Assembly: GCF_014699075.1 (NCBI RefSeq)
Contig: NZ_JACXAB010000022.1
Coordinates: 1-64,000 of the forward strand
Reading direction: 5' to 3'
DNA: 64,000 nucleotides
Source of the DNA: Microvirga sp.
GTDB lineage: Bacteria; Pseudomonadota; Alphaproteobacteria; Rhizobiales; Beijerinckiaceae
The notes under the pieces were generated by a model. It made no database searches and was not told the DNA's origin. It was given only the letters and a program-made list of their open reading frames with translations. Every line of letters starts with the position of its first letter. The first letter of the stretch is position 1. The position numbers and the translations under genes are program-made. Shown here one piece after another: positions 25,324 to 35,623 of the stretch.

Positions 25324-26418
25324 TTACTGGCTGCCGTGAAAGAGAAGCGTCAGGTCTCCCCCGAGCCCGCTTGAGGCGAGAGGGCGCCTTGATGCGATCA
25401 CCGCCTCGATGCTGGGCGAGGGGAAGCGGCTCTGGTAGATTTCAAGCCAGGCGATGCGGTTGGGCGGGACGGTGCCGTCGCCCGAAAAAGCCTCCTGCTT
25501 CGTGCCCGCGGCCTTCTCGAAGAAGGACGGGTCGTCAAGGGATGCAACCACCCGGTCCGCCAGCCGCCTCAAGGCGCCATTGTTTTCCGCATAAAGGTCG
25601 ACACCTCGGCTGCGCGCCAGTTGCGCAGTAGCAACGAGCGGTTCCGCTGCGTAGATATGGTAGTCGCGGGCACGCTTTCCCCGGCTGATTTCGAGCGGCA
25701 ATGTGCCTTCCGGGGTGATCTGCGAAAGGCCGATGCGGGCGCTCTCAACGCCCCAATCGGCCAAGCGCTTGTCATCGGCGGCGATGCCTGCCGCAGTGGC
25801 GGCAAGGCCTGCCCAGTAGCGGTGGTTGTTCCGCCCTGAGACCTCGTGGTTCTCATCCATGAAGTTGACCACTTGCTGGCCGAGTGCCTTGAGCCAGGCT
25901 TCGACCCGCTTTTTCTTGTCTTTCTGCAGGTCTGGAGCATTCCGGATCTGGAGATAGGCCAGCGCGAAGCCGCCGAGGGTCTGGCCCAGATTGAACAGGG
26001 CTTGCTTCGAGCGCATGTCGGTCATTGCATTCGCCGAAGCCCAACGCTCCAGCCAATCAAGCGCACAAGCGGCTGCCGCCGGATTTGAGCGCACATAATC
26101 GTTGGCGATTTGCACCAGCCCTTTGGCGTAAGCCCGAAGCGGCACCACAGCCTTCAGGTAGGTCTCGTTGGCGTTTTCATCGACCGTCGCGCGGAAGCTA
26201 TCGGCCTGCTTATACTTGCTCTGCGTCTCAAGGGTGATCACAGGCGCTCCAGGCATCTCGCATTTGTATTCCGGCTCCGCCTGCCCCCTGTCCTTGCCGA
26301 GAGCCGGCACGAGGTACCCCGCCCCTTGCGCTTGACCCGGTGCTGCCTGCAACAGGGCGAGGAGAACCGCACCAAGTCGGACGCTGCACAAGACCCGATC
26401 GCTGGAACCGAGAGGCAT
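25324..26418 (-). CDS. algL: poly(beta-D-mannuronate) lyase, PL5 (AlgL-like), exported
   Basis: PL5 lyases cleave alginate by beta-elimination in the periplasm. The protein is 364 aa with a signal peptide of about 31 residues. The catalytic residues map as Asn198-His199 (NNHRYWAGL), Arg246 (LEISRGKRA) and Tyr253 (DYHIY), matching Asn201, His202, Arg249 and Tyr256 of Pseudomonas AlgL with a constant offset of three. The ATG at 26418 has AGGAG upstream. It lies convergent with the SDR gene and supplies oligomers to the AlgQ/AlgM system. No alginate-synthesis (alg8/44) genes are nearby, so a catabolic role is more likely than polymer editing. Confidence 0.88.
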   Translation of the reverse strand: MPLGSSDRVLCSVRLGAVLLALLQAAPGQAQGAGYLVPALGKDRGQAEPEYKCEMPGAPVITLETQSKYKQADSFRATVDENANETYLKAVVPLRAYAKGLVQIANDYVRSNPAAAACALDWLERWASANAMTDMRSKQALFNLGQTLGGFALAYLQIRNAPDLQKDKKKRVEAWLKALGQQVVNFMDENHEVSGRNNHRYWAGLAATAAGIAADDKRLADWGVESARIGLSQITPEGTLPLEISRGKRARDYHIYAAEPLVATAQLARSRGVDLYAENNGALRRLADRVVASLDDPSFFEKAAGTKQEAFSGDGTVPPNRIAWLEIYQSRFPSPSIEAVIASRRPLASSGLGGDLTLLFHGSQ

Positions 26419-26594
26419 ATCCTGCTCCTGTTGCACCTGTCTGCCTTGGACAATGTGGCGGAGTTGCCGACCAGCTTCCAGGCAGATCCAGAGTTGCAGT
26501 TCAAGATTATAGGGAAGTAGGGCCTGCGGAGGCCATGAGAAGCAGCCATACCAGTTGTTGCCATATGGTGTGACCGCTCCCATCTCTCTGATGA

Positions 26595-27509
26595 ATGGAC
26601 AATCCCGTTACCCGATCCCACCACCTTGAAGCCGCCGCGATGATCGCTGCGGATGGCAGCGTGCGACGCGTGGGTGTCGAGGTGGAGTTTCTCGGTCCCA
26701 GCGCCAGTGCCGCCGCCGCCGCCCTTGCCCGGGATCTGGGCGGGGTCGTCGAACCCGAGGACCCTCACGCCATCAAGGTGCGCGGCACCCGCTTGGGCAA
26801 CCTGTCGGTCGAATTGGATCTCCGTCATATCCATCCCGCTCGCCACCCGCACCTGGATGTCGGGCTTGGTCGCCGCGGTGCTGCATTCTTGGGAACCCTC
26901 GTCTCGCCCTTTGTCCCGCGGGAGCTGATCACCGCACCCATCCCTGCGGCTCAGCTTGGCGATGTGGACAAAGCTCTTGCAAGCCTTCGGTCCGTGGGCG
27001 CTCGAGGCCGTGGCGTCATCTTCCAGAACTCGCTCAGCCTGCACTTCAACATCGACCCGCCAAGCCTCGATGCGCGGACACTCACGGCTTTCCTGAAAGC
27101 ATTTCTTCTGGTCAGCGACGATCTCAGGCGGCAGACCGCTGGGGGCAGCCTAAGGCTCGCGCTTGCGCTCCCACCGGATTACCCTGGGAGCTACAAGGAG
27201 CGCGTCCTTGCTCCGGGTTATTGGCCCAGCCTGCCGGACCTCACCGCCGATTATCTGGCAGCCAATCCGACCCGCCAGCGTGCCCTCGACCTCCTGCCGG
27301 TGCTCGCCTACCTGAACGAGGCGCAGGTGCGCCAAGCGCTTCCACGCGAGAAGATCGGCCCACGGCCGGTGTTCCATTACCGGCTTCCGCATGCCTATCT
27401 CGGCGACCTGGATTGGAGCATCCTCCCGGATTGGCATGGCTGGCTCAAGGTAGAGCGCATCGCTGCCGAGCTTGTTCAAGGCGAGGTCAACCCAAGGGAG
27501 TTCGTCTGA
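26595..27509 (+). CDS. amidoligase family protein (PF12224-like)
   Basis: This 304-aa protein resembles the putative amidoligase family. The Amidoligase_2 hallmark VGVEVEF lies near residue 27. Conserved downstream blocks include LGNLSVELDLRHIHP, QNSLSLHFNI, PGYWPSLPDLTADYL and SILPDWHGWLKVERIA. The family is related to glutamine-synthetase-like ATP-grasp ligases and is thought to form amide or peptide bonds; substrates are unknown. The start is the ATG at 26595, or possibly a later ATG at residue 16. Its neighbours (algL upstream, divergent; ParB-like downstream, convergent) do not suggest a partner. Confidence 0.75.
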   Translation: MDNPVTRSHHLEAAAMIAADGSVRRVGVEVEFLGPSASAAAAALARDLGGVVEPEDPHAIKVRGTRLGNLSVELDLRHIHPARHPHLDVGLGRRGAAFLGTLVSPFVPRELITAPIPAAQLGDVDKALASLRSVGARGRGVIFQNSLSLHFNIDPPSLDARTLTAFLKAFLLVSDDLRRQTAGGSLRLALALPPDYPGSYKERVLAPGYWPSLPDLTADYLAANPTRQRALDLLPVLAYLNEAQVRQALPREKIGPRPVFHYRLPHAYLGDLDWSILPDWHGWLKVERIAAELVQGEVNPREFV

Positions 27510-27610
27510 CCCGGCGAGGGGAGGTTTCAGAGTATCCGAATCATGGGTGTCTCGGGATCGAGCCGCCTGAAGACAGCAGGCGGGAGCAGTCGCTTTTGAC
27601 GGGATGCCGG

Positions 27611-27859
27611 CTAATGCTTGCGGGCTTGCACCAGATAAACGGGCACCGTTGTCTCTCCGAGAGCCTTGCAGGCTTCCAGGCGATGCAAACCCTCGACCAG
27701 GACGAAACGCTTTCCATCCGGCCGCACGAGAATAGGCGCCTCCTGACCTTTGGCCAGCATGCTCTCGGCAAGGGCTTCAACCTTCTGCGGATCGAGAGTT
27801 TGCCGCCGTTGGACAGGCACGTAGACATCTTGGATGGCAATCATCTGCTTCTTCATCAT
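27611..27859 (-). CDS. single-domain ParB/sulfiredoxin-like protein (82 aa)
   Basis: This small protein has the ParB N-terminal (ParB/Srx) fold: VYVPVQRRQTLDPQKVEALAESM, the segment APILVRPDGKRFVLVEGLHRL and a terminal VPVYLVQ. EGLHRL corresponds to the ParB nucleotide-binding G-x-x-R/H motif (GxHRxxA). It has no helix-turn-helix, so it is not a chromosome-partition ParB. The ATG at 27859 is preceded by CAGGAG eight bases upstream. Its role is unknown; such stand-alone domains are commonly annotated ParB-like nuclease proteins. Confidence 0.65.
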   Translation of the reverse strand: MMKKQMIAIQDVYVPVQRRQTLDPQKVEALAESMLAKGQEAPILVRPDGKRFVLVEGLHRLEACKALGETTVPVYLVQARKH

Positions 27860-28004
27860 CTGTGCTGCTCCTGGCCCAAGTCTCGTGTCCATGAATGCTT
27901 ATTCCGGCCATGTTCCGGGTGGGAATACTATCGAAGCAAGCAATTCGGCGTGAAAGTTACGTGCCGGTTTTGCTAGGGTACGAAGCACGCGTGACGGTGT
28001 CCTT

Positions 28005-28709
28005 CTAGCTTCGCGTCTGCGAGGCCGTTGTTCCCCCTGGCTTGGTCGCAATCCAGATCGTGTGTCTTGCGCCACCGCGTGCTCCATTGGCGCGCGCACC
28101 GACCTCGTCAACGCCAAACCCCACATTGCGCAGGCGCCGGGTGAAGGCGCTGTTCGGCGCCGATGACCACACAGCCAGGACGCCACCGGGTGTGAGGGCC
28201 GCGCGGGCAGAGCTGAGCCCCGGCAGGTCGTAGAGGCTGTCATTGGTCTTGCGTGTCAGGCCTTCGGGTCCGTTGTCGACGTCGAGCAGAATGGCATCGT
28301 AAGCAGACCGGCTCGATCTTATCAGGCGCCCGACATCTCCCTCATAGATGCTGACACGCGGATCTGTGAGGCTGTCGCCGAACACTTCGGCCATGGGGCC
28401 CCGCGCCCATGCCACAACGGCGGGCAGGAGCTCAGCCACGGTGACCTGGGCTTCAGAGCCGAGTTCAGCGAGCGCGGCGCGAAGCGTAAAGCCCATCCCC
28501 AGCCCACCGATGAGAATCGTTGGGCGCTCGCGGTCTCGGAGCCTCAGGCAAGACAGTCTGGCCAGCGCCTCCTCGGAGCCGCTCAGGCGGCTGTTCATCA
28601 GCTCGTTGCTGCCCAGCATGATGGAGAATTCGGCACCACGCTTCTTGAGACGCAGCTCGCCCCCGTCACCAGGGATTTTTGCCGTGTCGAGTAACACCCA
28701 GGGGATCAT
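28005..28709 (-). CDS. spermidine-synthase-like methyltransferase-fold protein
   Basis: This 234-aa protein has a Rossmann-type AdoMet-binding fold of the spermidine/putrescine aminopropyltransferase family. The motifs are ILIGGLGMGFTLRAAL (motif I), VAELLPAVVAWA, and DAILLDVDNGPEGL (motif IV). The N-terminal beta-hairpin domain typical of true spermidine synthases is reduced, and polyamine-binding residues are not evident, so actual polyamine synthesis is doubtful. It lies among small unknown genes, 112 bases downstream of nothing related. Confidence 0.75.
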   Translation of the reverse strand: MIPWVLLDTAKIPGDGGELRLKKRGAEFSIMLGSNELMNSRLSGSEEALARLSCLRLRDRERPTILIGGLGMGFTLRAALAELGSEAQVTVAELLPAVVAWARGPMAEVFGDSLTDPRVSIYEGDVGRLIRSSRSAYDAILLDVDNGPEGLTRKTNDSLYDLPGLSSARAALTPGGVLAVWSSAPNSAFTRRLRNVGFGVDEVGARANGARGGARHTIWIATKPGGTTASQTRS

Positions 28710-28747
28710 GAAGTGCTGGTGCCCGCAAGTTCGTCGGTAGGATCATC

Positions 28748-29053
28748 TCAGTCCTGAGGCGCCTTGTCGAGGAGATGATCGAAGTCGGCCAGGACGCGGT
28801 CAATGAGCTTGCGGCGACGGAGATCGCTTGCATCCAGGCTCTGCGCGAAGAGGCCAAGCAGGTAGCGCGCCTTCTCGGCCGCTTCATGCCAATCGCTGGC
28901 GGGTGCGGCGGCCAGCAGGTCTTCGAGTTCTGCTTGTCTCGTTCGCAGCGCTTCCTGGTCGGCTTCGACCTCGGACCGGAGACGTCGAAGGTCGGTTGCC
29001 TTCTGAGCCGCCATGCCGCGATGAGCATCGAGATTGGTGAGTTGATCGGCCAT
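28748..29053 (-). CDS. small alpha-helical protein of unknown function (101 aa)
   Basis: This 101-aa product is strongly helical and charged; residues 20-50 (LRRLRSEVEADQEALRTRQ onward) look like a coiled coil. There is no signal peptide or Cys. GGAGGAG lies six bases before the ATG, supporting a real gene. I recognise no family. It lies just upstream of the spermidine-synthase-like gene on the same strand. Confidence 0.55.
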   Translation of the reverse strand: MADQLTNLDAHRGMAAQKATDLRRLRSEVEADQEALRTRQAELEDLLAAAPASDWHEAAEKARYLLGLFAQSLDASDLRRRKLIDRVLADFDHLLDKAPQD

Positions 29054-29103
29054 TATCTGCTCCTCCGTATCCGCTGCCTGAATACCTCTTAGTGGTCGAC
29101 TGC

Positions 29104-29397
29104 TTATGCGCGCTCAGTCAACAGGCGTGCCAGCGTCTTGGCCAAGCGCTCATTCTGTCCAACGGGCTCAGGCGTCACATCGTGCCATCGATGCGCTCGA
29201 AGCGACCAGCCGATGTCAGAGAGACTGCCGAGCGGCTCGTGCGGCCAAGCGGGCTCGCCTGTCGGCGTCAGAATCATGAATTGTCGTGAGGCCTTCATGC
29301 CCACGCGGGCAACGTACAGGACCTCGTCGTCTCGCCGAAGCAGCGCGATCGGATCGTAGATCTGCGACCCTTGGAAGAAGGCGTCGCCGCTGGTCAA
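29104..29397 (-). CDS. small protein of unknown function (97 aa)
   Basis: The start is a TTG that overlaps the stop of the upstream 69-aa gene (TTGA), so translation is probably coupled. The product is 97 aa, soluble, with PIALLRRDDEVLYVARVGMK near the start and a polar C-terminus. No motif was recognised. The overlapping pair suggests the two small proteins act together, but nothing in the sequence shows how. Confidence 0.5.
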   Translation of the reverse strand: MTSGDAFFQGSQIYDPIALLRRDDEVLYVARVGMKASRQFMILTPTGEPAWPHEPLGSLSDIGWSLRAHRWHDVTPEPVGQNERLAKTLARLLTERA

Positions 29398-29603
29398 ATC
29401 TCGGATGCCCGTGCTGCGATCTCGCTTTCGCGCACGGCGCGCTCGCCGAAGCCGGACGATTTGATCCGGTATGAGACTTCACCGGTCTGGTCGGCGGGCA
29501 TAAGGCGGGTCACCTCGTAGATGCCGCTTGCACTTGCACGCTTGTCCGAAATACGCGGATGGACGATCCGGACCAACTGATGAATCTGAAATTTATGGGA
29601 CAT
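29394..29603 (-). CDS. small protein of unknown function (69 aa)
   Basis: This 69-aa protein reads like a small beta-rich barrel: FQIHQLVRIVHPRISDKRAS, then YEVTRLMP and YRIKSSGFGERAVRESEI. Its layout resembles small proteins annotated as hypothetical in many Hyphomicrobiales. It precedes, and overlaps by four bases, the 97-aa gene. No Cys or signal peptide is present. Function is not known. Confidence 0.55.
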   Translation of the reverse strand: MSHKFQIHQLVRIVHPRISDKRASASGIYEVTRLMPADQTGEVSYRIKSSGFGERAVRESEIAARASEI

Positions 29604-29683
29604 TCGTTCCTCGTGGAATTCGGTTGCCGTTGGGCAGGGCAGGGCAGCGCAGGTCGCTGCTAAAGGGATCTGCCGGTCAAACG

Positions 29684-29707
29684 AAAAAGCCGCCCCACGG
29701 GGGCGGC
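29684..29707 (-). terminator. rho-independent terminator of the cold-shock gene
   Basis: An eight-base stem (GCCGCCCC/GGGGCGGC) with a three-base loop is followed on the minus strand by five T residues (the AAAAA at 29684-29688). It sits 49 bases past the cold-shock protein stop. A simple strong terminator. Confidence 0.8.
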
Positions 29708-29755
29708 TTCAGGGCTGAGCGGCTCAGGCGTATGCGCTGGGCCGGCCATCAACGA

Positions 29756-29965
29756 TCAGGCGGTCTGAATGTTGTTGACGGCGATCTTGCCGGAGCGGCG
29801 GTCTTCAGCGGTGTCGAAGGAGACCTTCTGGCCCTCAACGAGGCCGCGCATTCCGGCGCGCTCAAGGGCCGTGGCGTGGACGAACACGTCCTTGCTGCCA
29901 TCGTTCGGCTGGATGAAGCCGAAGCCCTTCATGTCATTGTAGAATTTTACTGTGCCCATAAGCAT
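29756..29965 (-). CDS. cspA: cold-shock protein, CspA family
   Basis: This 69-aa single cold-shock domain binds single-stranded RNA and DNA and melts RNA structure. RNP1 is KGFGFIQP and RNP2 is DVFVHATAL, both complete. The ATG at 29965 is chosen because AAAGG lies eight bases upstream; a second ATG two codons later would give the MGTVKFYN start. A terminator follows at 29684-29707. The leader is long and AT-rich (29966-30200), as is usual for cold-regulated csp genes, though I did not define its structure. Confidence 0.93.
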   Translation of the reverse strand: MLMGTVKFYNDMKGFGFIQPNDGSKDVFVHATALERAGMRGLVEGQKVSFDTAEDRRSGKIAVNNIQTA

Positions 29966-30407
29966 TGGGGTGACCTTTCGCGATTGTTGCAGATGCACGT
30001 GAGCGACGCCACGCAAAAGCGTGGTTTCAACTCGGTTCGTCGATGTGATGGTAAGAAAGTCCGAACGTGCGCCTGGAAGAACCAAAAGCGAAACGACCCG
30101 ATTGTCCGGCCAAAATCCGATAAGAACTATATAGATGTTTTCCTGATCGATAGCAAGCGCTGCTTATTATTTCATTTATCTATTCCGATATCAGCAGAGT
30201 TCGGCTCAAGTGAGAGACGAAACTGTGCTGGCCAGAGATCGTGATCGCCAAATATCATTGATCTCGTCCATGGCATGCCCTTCGCGCCTCAAGGGAGGGT
30301 GGATGGCTACCCGGCCTCCAGGATGAGAACAGCAATGCGATGCCACAAGCGTGTCAAACAATCGTCTTAAGCTCGGCCTTGCGCTCTGCCTGCGCAAGGA
30401 GAAGACG
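29966..30407. other. 442-bp intergenic region between divergent csp and hydrolase genes
   Basis: The part from about 30110 to 30200 is markedly AT-rich compared with the rest of the window and probably holds the cspA promoter and 5' leader. The right-hand part contains the ribosome site AAGGAG for the hydrolase. I found no tRNA, credible small gene or clear palindrome in it. Confidence 0.4.
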
Positions 30408-31238
30408 ATGAGCACGATCACAACTCGGGATGGTACGCAGATTTTCTACAAGGACTGGGGCTCACGCGACGCTCAGCCCATCGTCTTCCATCATGGCTGG
30501 CCGCTCAGTGCCGACGACTGGGACAGCCAGATGCAGTTCTTCTTCGATAAGGGCTTCCGTGTGATTGCCCACGACCGCCGCGGCCACGGGCGGTCGACCC
30601 AGACCGCGCATGGCAATGAGATGGATACCTATGCCGCCGATGTCGCCGAACTGGCCGCAGCCCTTGACCTGAAGCAGGCCATCCATGTCGGCCATTCCAC
30701 CGGTGGCGGCGAGGTCGCGCATTATGTCGCCCGCGCGGAACCCGGCCGAGTTGCCAAGGCCGTGTTGATTGGGGCCGTGCCGCCGGTGATGGTCAAATCG
30801 GACAAGAATCCTGGCGGCCTGCCTATCGAGGTCTTCGATGGCTTCCGCGCCCAGCTCGCGGCCAACCGCGCTCAGTTCTATCGAGATGTCGCTGCCGGTC
30901 CGTTCTATGGCTTCAACCGTCCCGGCGCGAAGGTCTCCGAGGCGGTCATCGACAATTGGTGGCGCCAGGGCATGATGGGCGGCATCAAGCCCCATTACGA
31001 TTGCATCAAAGCCTTCTCTGAGACTGACTTCACCGAGGACCTCACGAGAATCGACGTGCCTGTGCTCATCATGCACGGGGACGATGACCAGATCGTCCCG
31101 ATTGCCGACTCGGCCCTGCTGGCAGTGAAGCTCGTCAGGAATGGCACGCTCAAGGTGTATGATGGCCTTCCCCACGGGATGTGCACCACGCACCCGGAGA
31201 TCATCAACCCGGATCTCCTCGCCCTCATTCAAAGCTGA
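30408..31238 (+). CDS. alpha/beta hydrolase, non-heme chloroperoxidase-like
   Basis: This 276-aa alpha/beta hydrolase of the cofactor-free haloperoxidase/esterase group starts at the ATG preceded by AAGGAG. The oxyanion segment is [12 protein letters not shown]; the nucleophile elbow is GHSTGGGE (catalytic Ser near residue 97); the acid is in [10 protein letters not shown] and the catalytic His in LPHGMC. Family members hydrolyse esters or perform peracid-dependent halogenation in vitro; the natural substrate is unknown. It stands alone. Confidence 0.9.
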   Translation: MSTITTRDGTQIFYKDWGSRDAQPIVFHHGWPLSADDWDSQMQFFFDKGFRVIAHDRRGHGRSTQTAHGNEMDTYAADVAELAAALDLKQAIHVGHSTGGGEVAHYVARAEPGRVAKAVLIGAVPPVMVKSDKNPGGLPIEVFDGFRAQLAANRAQFYRDVAAGPFYGFNRPGAKVSEAVIDNWWRQGMMGGIKPHYDCIKAFSETDFTEDLTRIDVPVLIMHGDDDQIVPIADSALLAVKLVRNGTLKVYDGLPHGMCTTHPEIINPDLLALIQS

Positions 31239-31449
31239 TCGGGCCGCGAGACTCGTGATGGATCAAGGGCCGGGCCTCACGTCGCGAGGCAATGATCCGC
31301 AGAGCCCAGGTTGATAACGAAGCGCCTGCCTTGCTCCCCGAGGCAGGCTCCTCATCTGCAAAGTTTAATGGTGCTTCCACGCGTGTACCGCCCATGTGCC
31401 CTCGGTCAGCATGAACCCTATGTCGGGCAGATCTTAAGGTGAGCAAGAA

Positions 31450-31539
31450 TGGCGGAGAGGGGGAGATTCGAACTCCCGATACGGTTGCCCGTATGCCGCA
31501 TTTCGAGTGCGGTGCATTCAACCACTCTGCCACCTCTCC
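31450..31539 (-). tRNA. tRNA-Ser (anticodon CGA)
   Basis: On the minus strand the acceptor GGAGAGG pairs with CCTCTCC, followed by discriminator G and an encoded CCA. The anticodon stem-loop is CCGCA-CTCGAAA-TGCGG, giving anticodon CGA. A long variable arm is present, as expected for tRNA-Ser. The TPsiC arm contains GTTCGAATC. Confidence 0.95.
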
Positions 31540-31629
31540 GGGGTGCGAAGGGCCTAAGCCCCGCTGGTTGAGGCGGGGTGGATATCATGGGCTTTGCGGC
31601 TCTTCAAGCGCCAAAAGCAAGGTTTTTGA

Positions 31630-31658
31630 TTGACAAAGACCAGGCGCGTCCGTAGATA
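31630..31658 (+). promoter_or_regulatory. probable sigma70 promoter of rplU-rpmA
   Basis: TTGACA (31630-31635) is separated by 17 bases from TAGATA (31653-31658), about 145 bases before rplU. The -35 box is a perfect consensus and the spacing is ideal. The -10 match is partial. Confidence 0.55.
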
Positions 31659-31802
31659 GGCGTCCTCTATGAACGGGCACGCGTGCCTGCGCATATCCAT
31701 GCGGCAGCTTTAGCCTGCCGTGAACCGAAGCCGGAAACTGCCAAAAAGCCAATCCGGCGGGGTTATGCCCGCTGAGAATTGGGTTTGAACACGAGGATCA
31801 AG
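31659..31802 (+). promoter_or_regulatory. rplU 5' leader with hairpin
   Basis: The leader of about 140 nt contains an inverted repeat GCCGGA/TCCGGC (about 31723-31752) enclosing a 17-base A-rich loop, upstream of the GAGG site of rplU. Ribosomal-protein leaders often regulate their own operons. No known riboswitch or L21-binding element was recognised, so this is only a structured-leader note. Confidence 0.35.
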
Positions 31803-32195
31803 ATGTTCGCAGTGATCAAGACCGGCGGCAAGCAGTATCGCGTTGCCGCCAATGACGTCATCACCGTCGCCACGCTCGCAGGCGAGCCGGGCGCCGCCGT
31901 TACCTTTGACCAGGTTCTCATGGTCACCAACGACGGCTCGACCCAGGTTGGCGCCCCCCTCGTCGAGGGCGTGACCGTGGCAGGCGAAGTGGTGGAACAC
32001 ACCCGCGGCGAGAAGGTCATCTCCTTCAAGAAGCGCCGTCGCCAGAATTCGCGCCGCAAGCGCGGGCATCGCCAGGATTACACCGTGGTGCGGATCACCG
32101 AGATCCTCGCCGGTGGCGAAAAGCCCAAGAAGGCTGCGGCCAAGAAGACCACCAAGGCTGCGGCTGACGAAGCTGCGCCGGCCACCGCTGAATAA
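31803..32195 (+). CDS. rplU: 50S ribosomal protein L21
   Basis: This is a component of the large ribosomal subunit that binds 23S rRNA with L20. The 130-aa protein starts [14 protein letters not shown], the family signature, and has the basic [18 protein letters not shown] segment. The C-terminus carries an extra Lys/Ala-rich tail of about 25 residues, common in alphaproteobacteria. A GAGG site precedes the ATG. rpmA follows 34 bases on, the usual pairing. Confidence 0.97.
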   Translation: MFAVIKTGGKQYRVAANDVITVATLAGEPGAAVTFDQVLMVTNDGSTQVGAPLVEGVTVAGEVVEHTRGEKVISFKKRRRQNSRRKRGHRQDYTVVRITEILAGGEKPKKAAAKKTTKAAADEAAPATAE

Positions 32196-32229
32196 GCGCT
32201 CGGCTCAACACAGGACACGGGAGTAACCC

Positions 32230-32496
32230 ATGGCTCACAAAAAAGCAGGCGGTTCGTCTCGCAACGGTCGCGACTCGGCAGGCCGTCGCCTGGGCGTCAA
32301 GCGCTTCGGCGATCAGCAGGTTGTCGCCGGCAACATCATTATTCGTCAGCGCGGCACCAAATGGCATGCCGGCGCGAATGTCGGCATGGGCAAAGACCAC
32401 ACCCTCTTTGCCACGGCCAATGGCCGAGTCCGATTCCTGACGCGTCAAGGCCGAGCCTTCGTATCGGTCGTACCGGCCCAAGAGGCAGCAGAATAA
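32230..32496 (+). CDS. rpmA: 50S ribosomal protein L27
   Basis: L27 (88 aa) sits near the peptidyl-transferase centre. The N-terminus [16 protein letters not shown] is canonical, with no cleavable leader, and [13 protein letters not shown] is the family signature. It lies directly after rplU; a strong terminator at 32604-32638 ends the pair. Confidence 0.98.
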   Translation: MAHKKAGGSSRNGRDSAGRRLGVKRFGDQQVVAGNIIIRQRGTKWHAGANVGMGKDHTLFATANGRVRFLTRQGRAFVSVVPAQEAAE

Positions 32497-32603
32497 ACGG
32501 CGAGAGCAAAACGAAGGAGCTCCCGCCGGCATTACACCGACCCGGCGGATCAGAAGCTCCGAAGTAGGCCCGAAAAGGCCAAGCTCAGATCCAAGAACCG
32601 ACA

Positions 32604-32638
32604 GGGGAGGTGGGATGTCCACCTCCCCTTCGTGTTTT
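32604..32638 (+). terminator. terminator after rplU-rpmA
   Basis: A perfect ten-base stem (GGGGAGGTGG/CCACCTCCCC) with a GATGT loop is followed by TTCGTGTTTT. It separates the ribosomal operon from the GNAT gene. Confidence 0.75.
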
Positions 32639-32677
32639 CCGGGCCCAGGGAGGGCCCATTCGGATCGGAGCAAGACG

Positions 32678-33328
32678 ATGTTTCCCGACCTCACCCGTGA
32701 CGATGTTTTCCGCCTCGAGACCCGCCGCCTGTGGCTGCGCTGGGCCCGTCTTGCGGATGCTCAAGCCATCGTACGCCTCGCCGGGGAGAAAGCAGTCGCG
32801 GAGATGACGGCGCGAATTCCGCATCCATACCACCCGGACGATGCCGAGCGATTTATCTTCCAGTCCCGGCGGTCCAATGCGGACGGCCAGGGACTGCAGC
32901 TCGCCATCACGCCGGTGGCTAAGCCCAACAGCCTCATCGGCATGGTGGGCATCGGGCCTGATCCGGATACGGGCAAGCCGAACCTCGGGTATTGGCTCGG
33001 CACTCCCTATTGGGGCAAGGGCTATGCCACCGAGGCGGTCCGCGCGCTGATCGACGCCTTCTTCGCCTATGGCGAGGAGGACGAGGTCACGGCCTGCGCC
33101 CGGGTGATCAACCCGGGCTCCCGGCGCGTGCTGGAGAAGTGCGGCTTCGCCTATCAGGGTGCCGGACTGTCCGAGCTGCCGGCCCGGTGCGGCCTCTATC
33201 CGGTCGACCACTTCCGGCTCGACCGGCGCACCTGGGAGAGCCTGAAGGCTTGGGGCCAGACCGGCTTCGTGCGCGAGCCTCTCTCCGTTGAGGTCGAGGT
33301 CGAGCGGGGGATGTCGCTTGCCAGTTGA
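32678..33328 (+). CDS. GNAT-family N-acetyltransferase (RimJ/RimL-like)
   Basis: This 216-aa acetyltransferase starts at the ATG with GGAG eight bases upstream; an upstream extension runs through the terminator and was rejected. The core has LETRRLWLRWARLADAQA at the start, as in RimL-type N-terminal acetyltransferases, and acetyl-CoA-binding YWGKGYATEAVRALI. A 40-residue C-terminal extension follows the fold. Its place between rpmA and obgE is common in Hyphomicrobiales; the target (ribosomal or other) is not shown. Confidence 0.88.
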   Translation: MFPDLTRDDVFRLETRRLWLRWARLADAQAIVRLAGEKAVAEMTARIPHPYHPDDAERFIFQSRRSNADGQGLQLAITPVAKPNSLIGMVGIGPDPDTGKPNLGYWLGTPYWGKGYATEAVRALIDAFFAYGEEDEVTACARVINPGSRRVLEKCGFAYQGAGLSELPARCGLYPVDHFRLDRRTWESLKAWGQTGFVREPLSVEVEVERGMSLAS

Positions 33329-33337
33329 GACCAGGAG

Positions 33338-33374
33338 GCGCTCCCGGAAAGCTTTCCGGGAGCGCTTCTCTTTT
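33338..33374 (+). terminator. terminator: 28-base perfect palindrome
   Basis: A perfect palindrome occupies 33338-33365 (arms of 14, beginning GCGCTCCCGGAAAG) ten bases after the GNAT stop and is followed by TTCTCTTTT. The lack of a loop means the hairpin must open a few central bases. Termination before obgE is likely. Confidence 0.7.
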
Positions 33375-33464
33375 GTCTGCGTTGCTTCCGCACGACGACG
33401 TGGACGGCAGCATTTTAACCGCGATAGTGGATCCGCTTTTGCGAAAAGTGCTCCAGTCCCGTAA

Positions 33465-35623
<2,159 letters not shown>

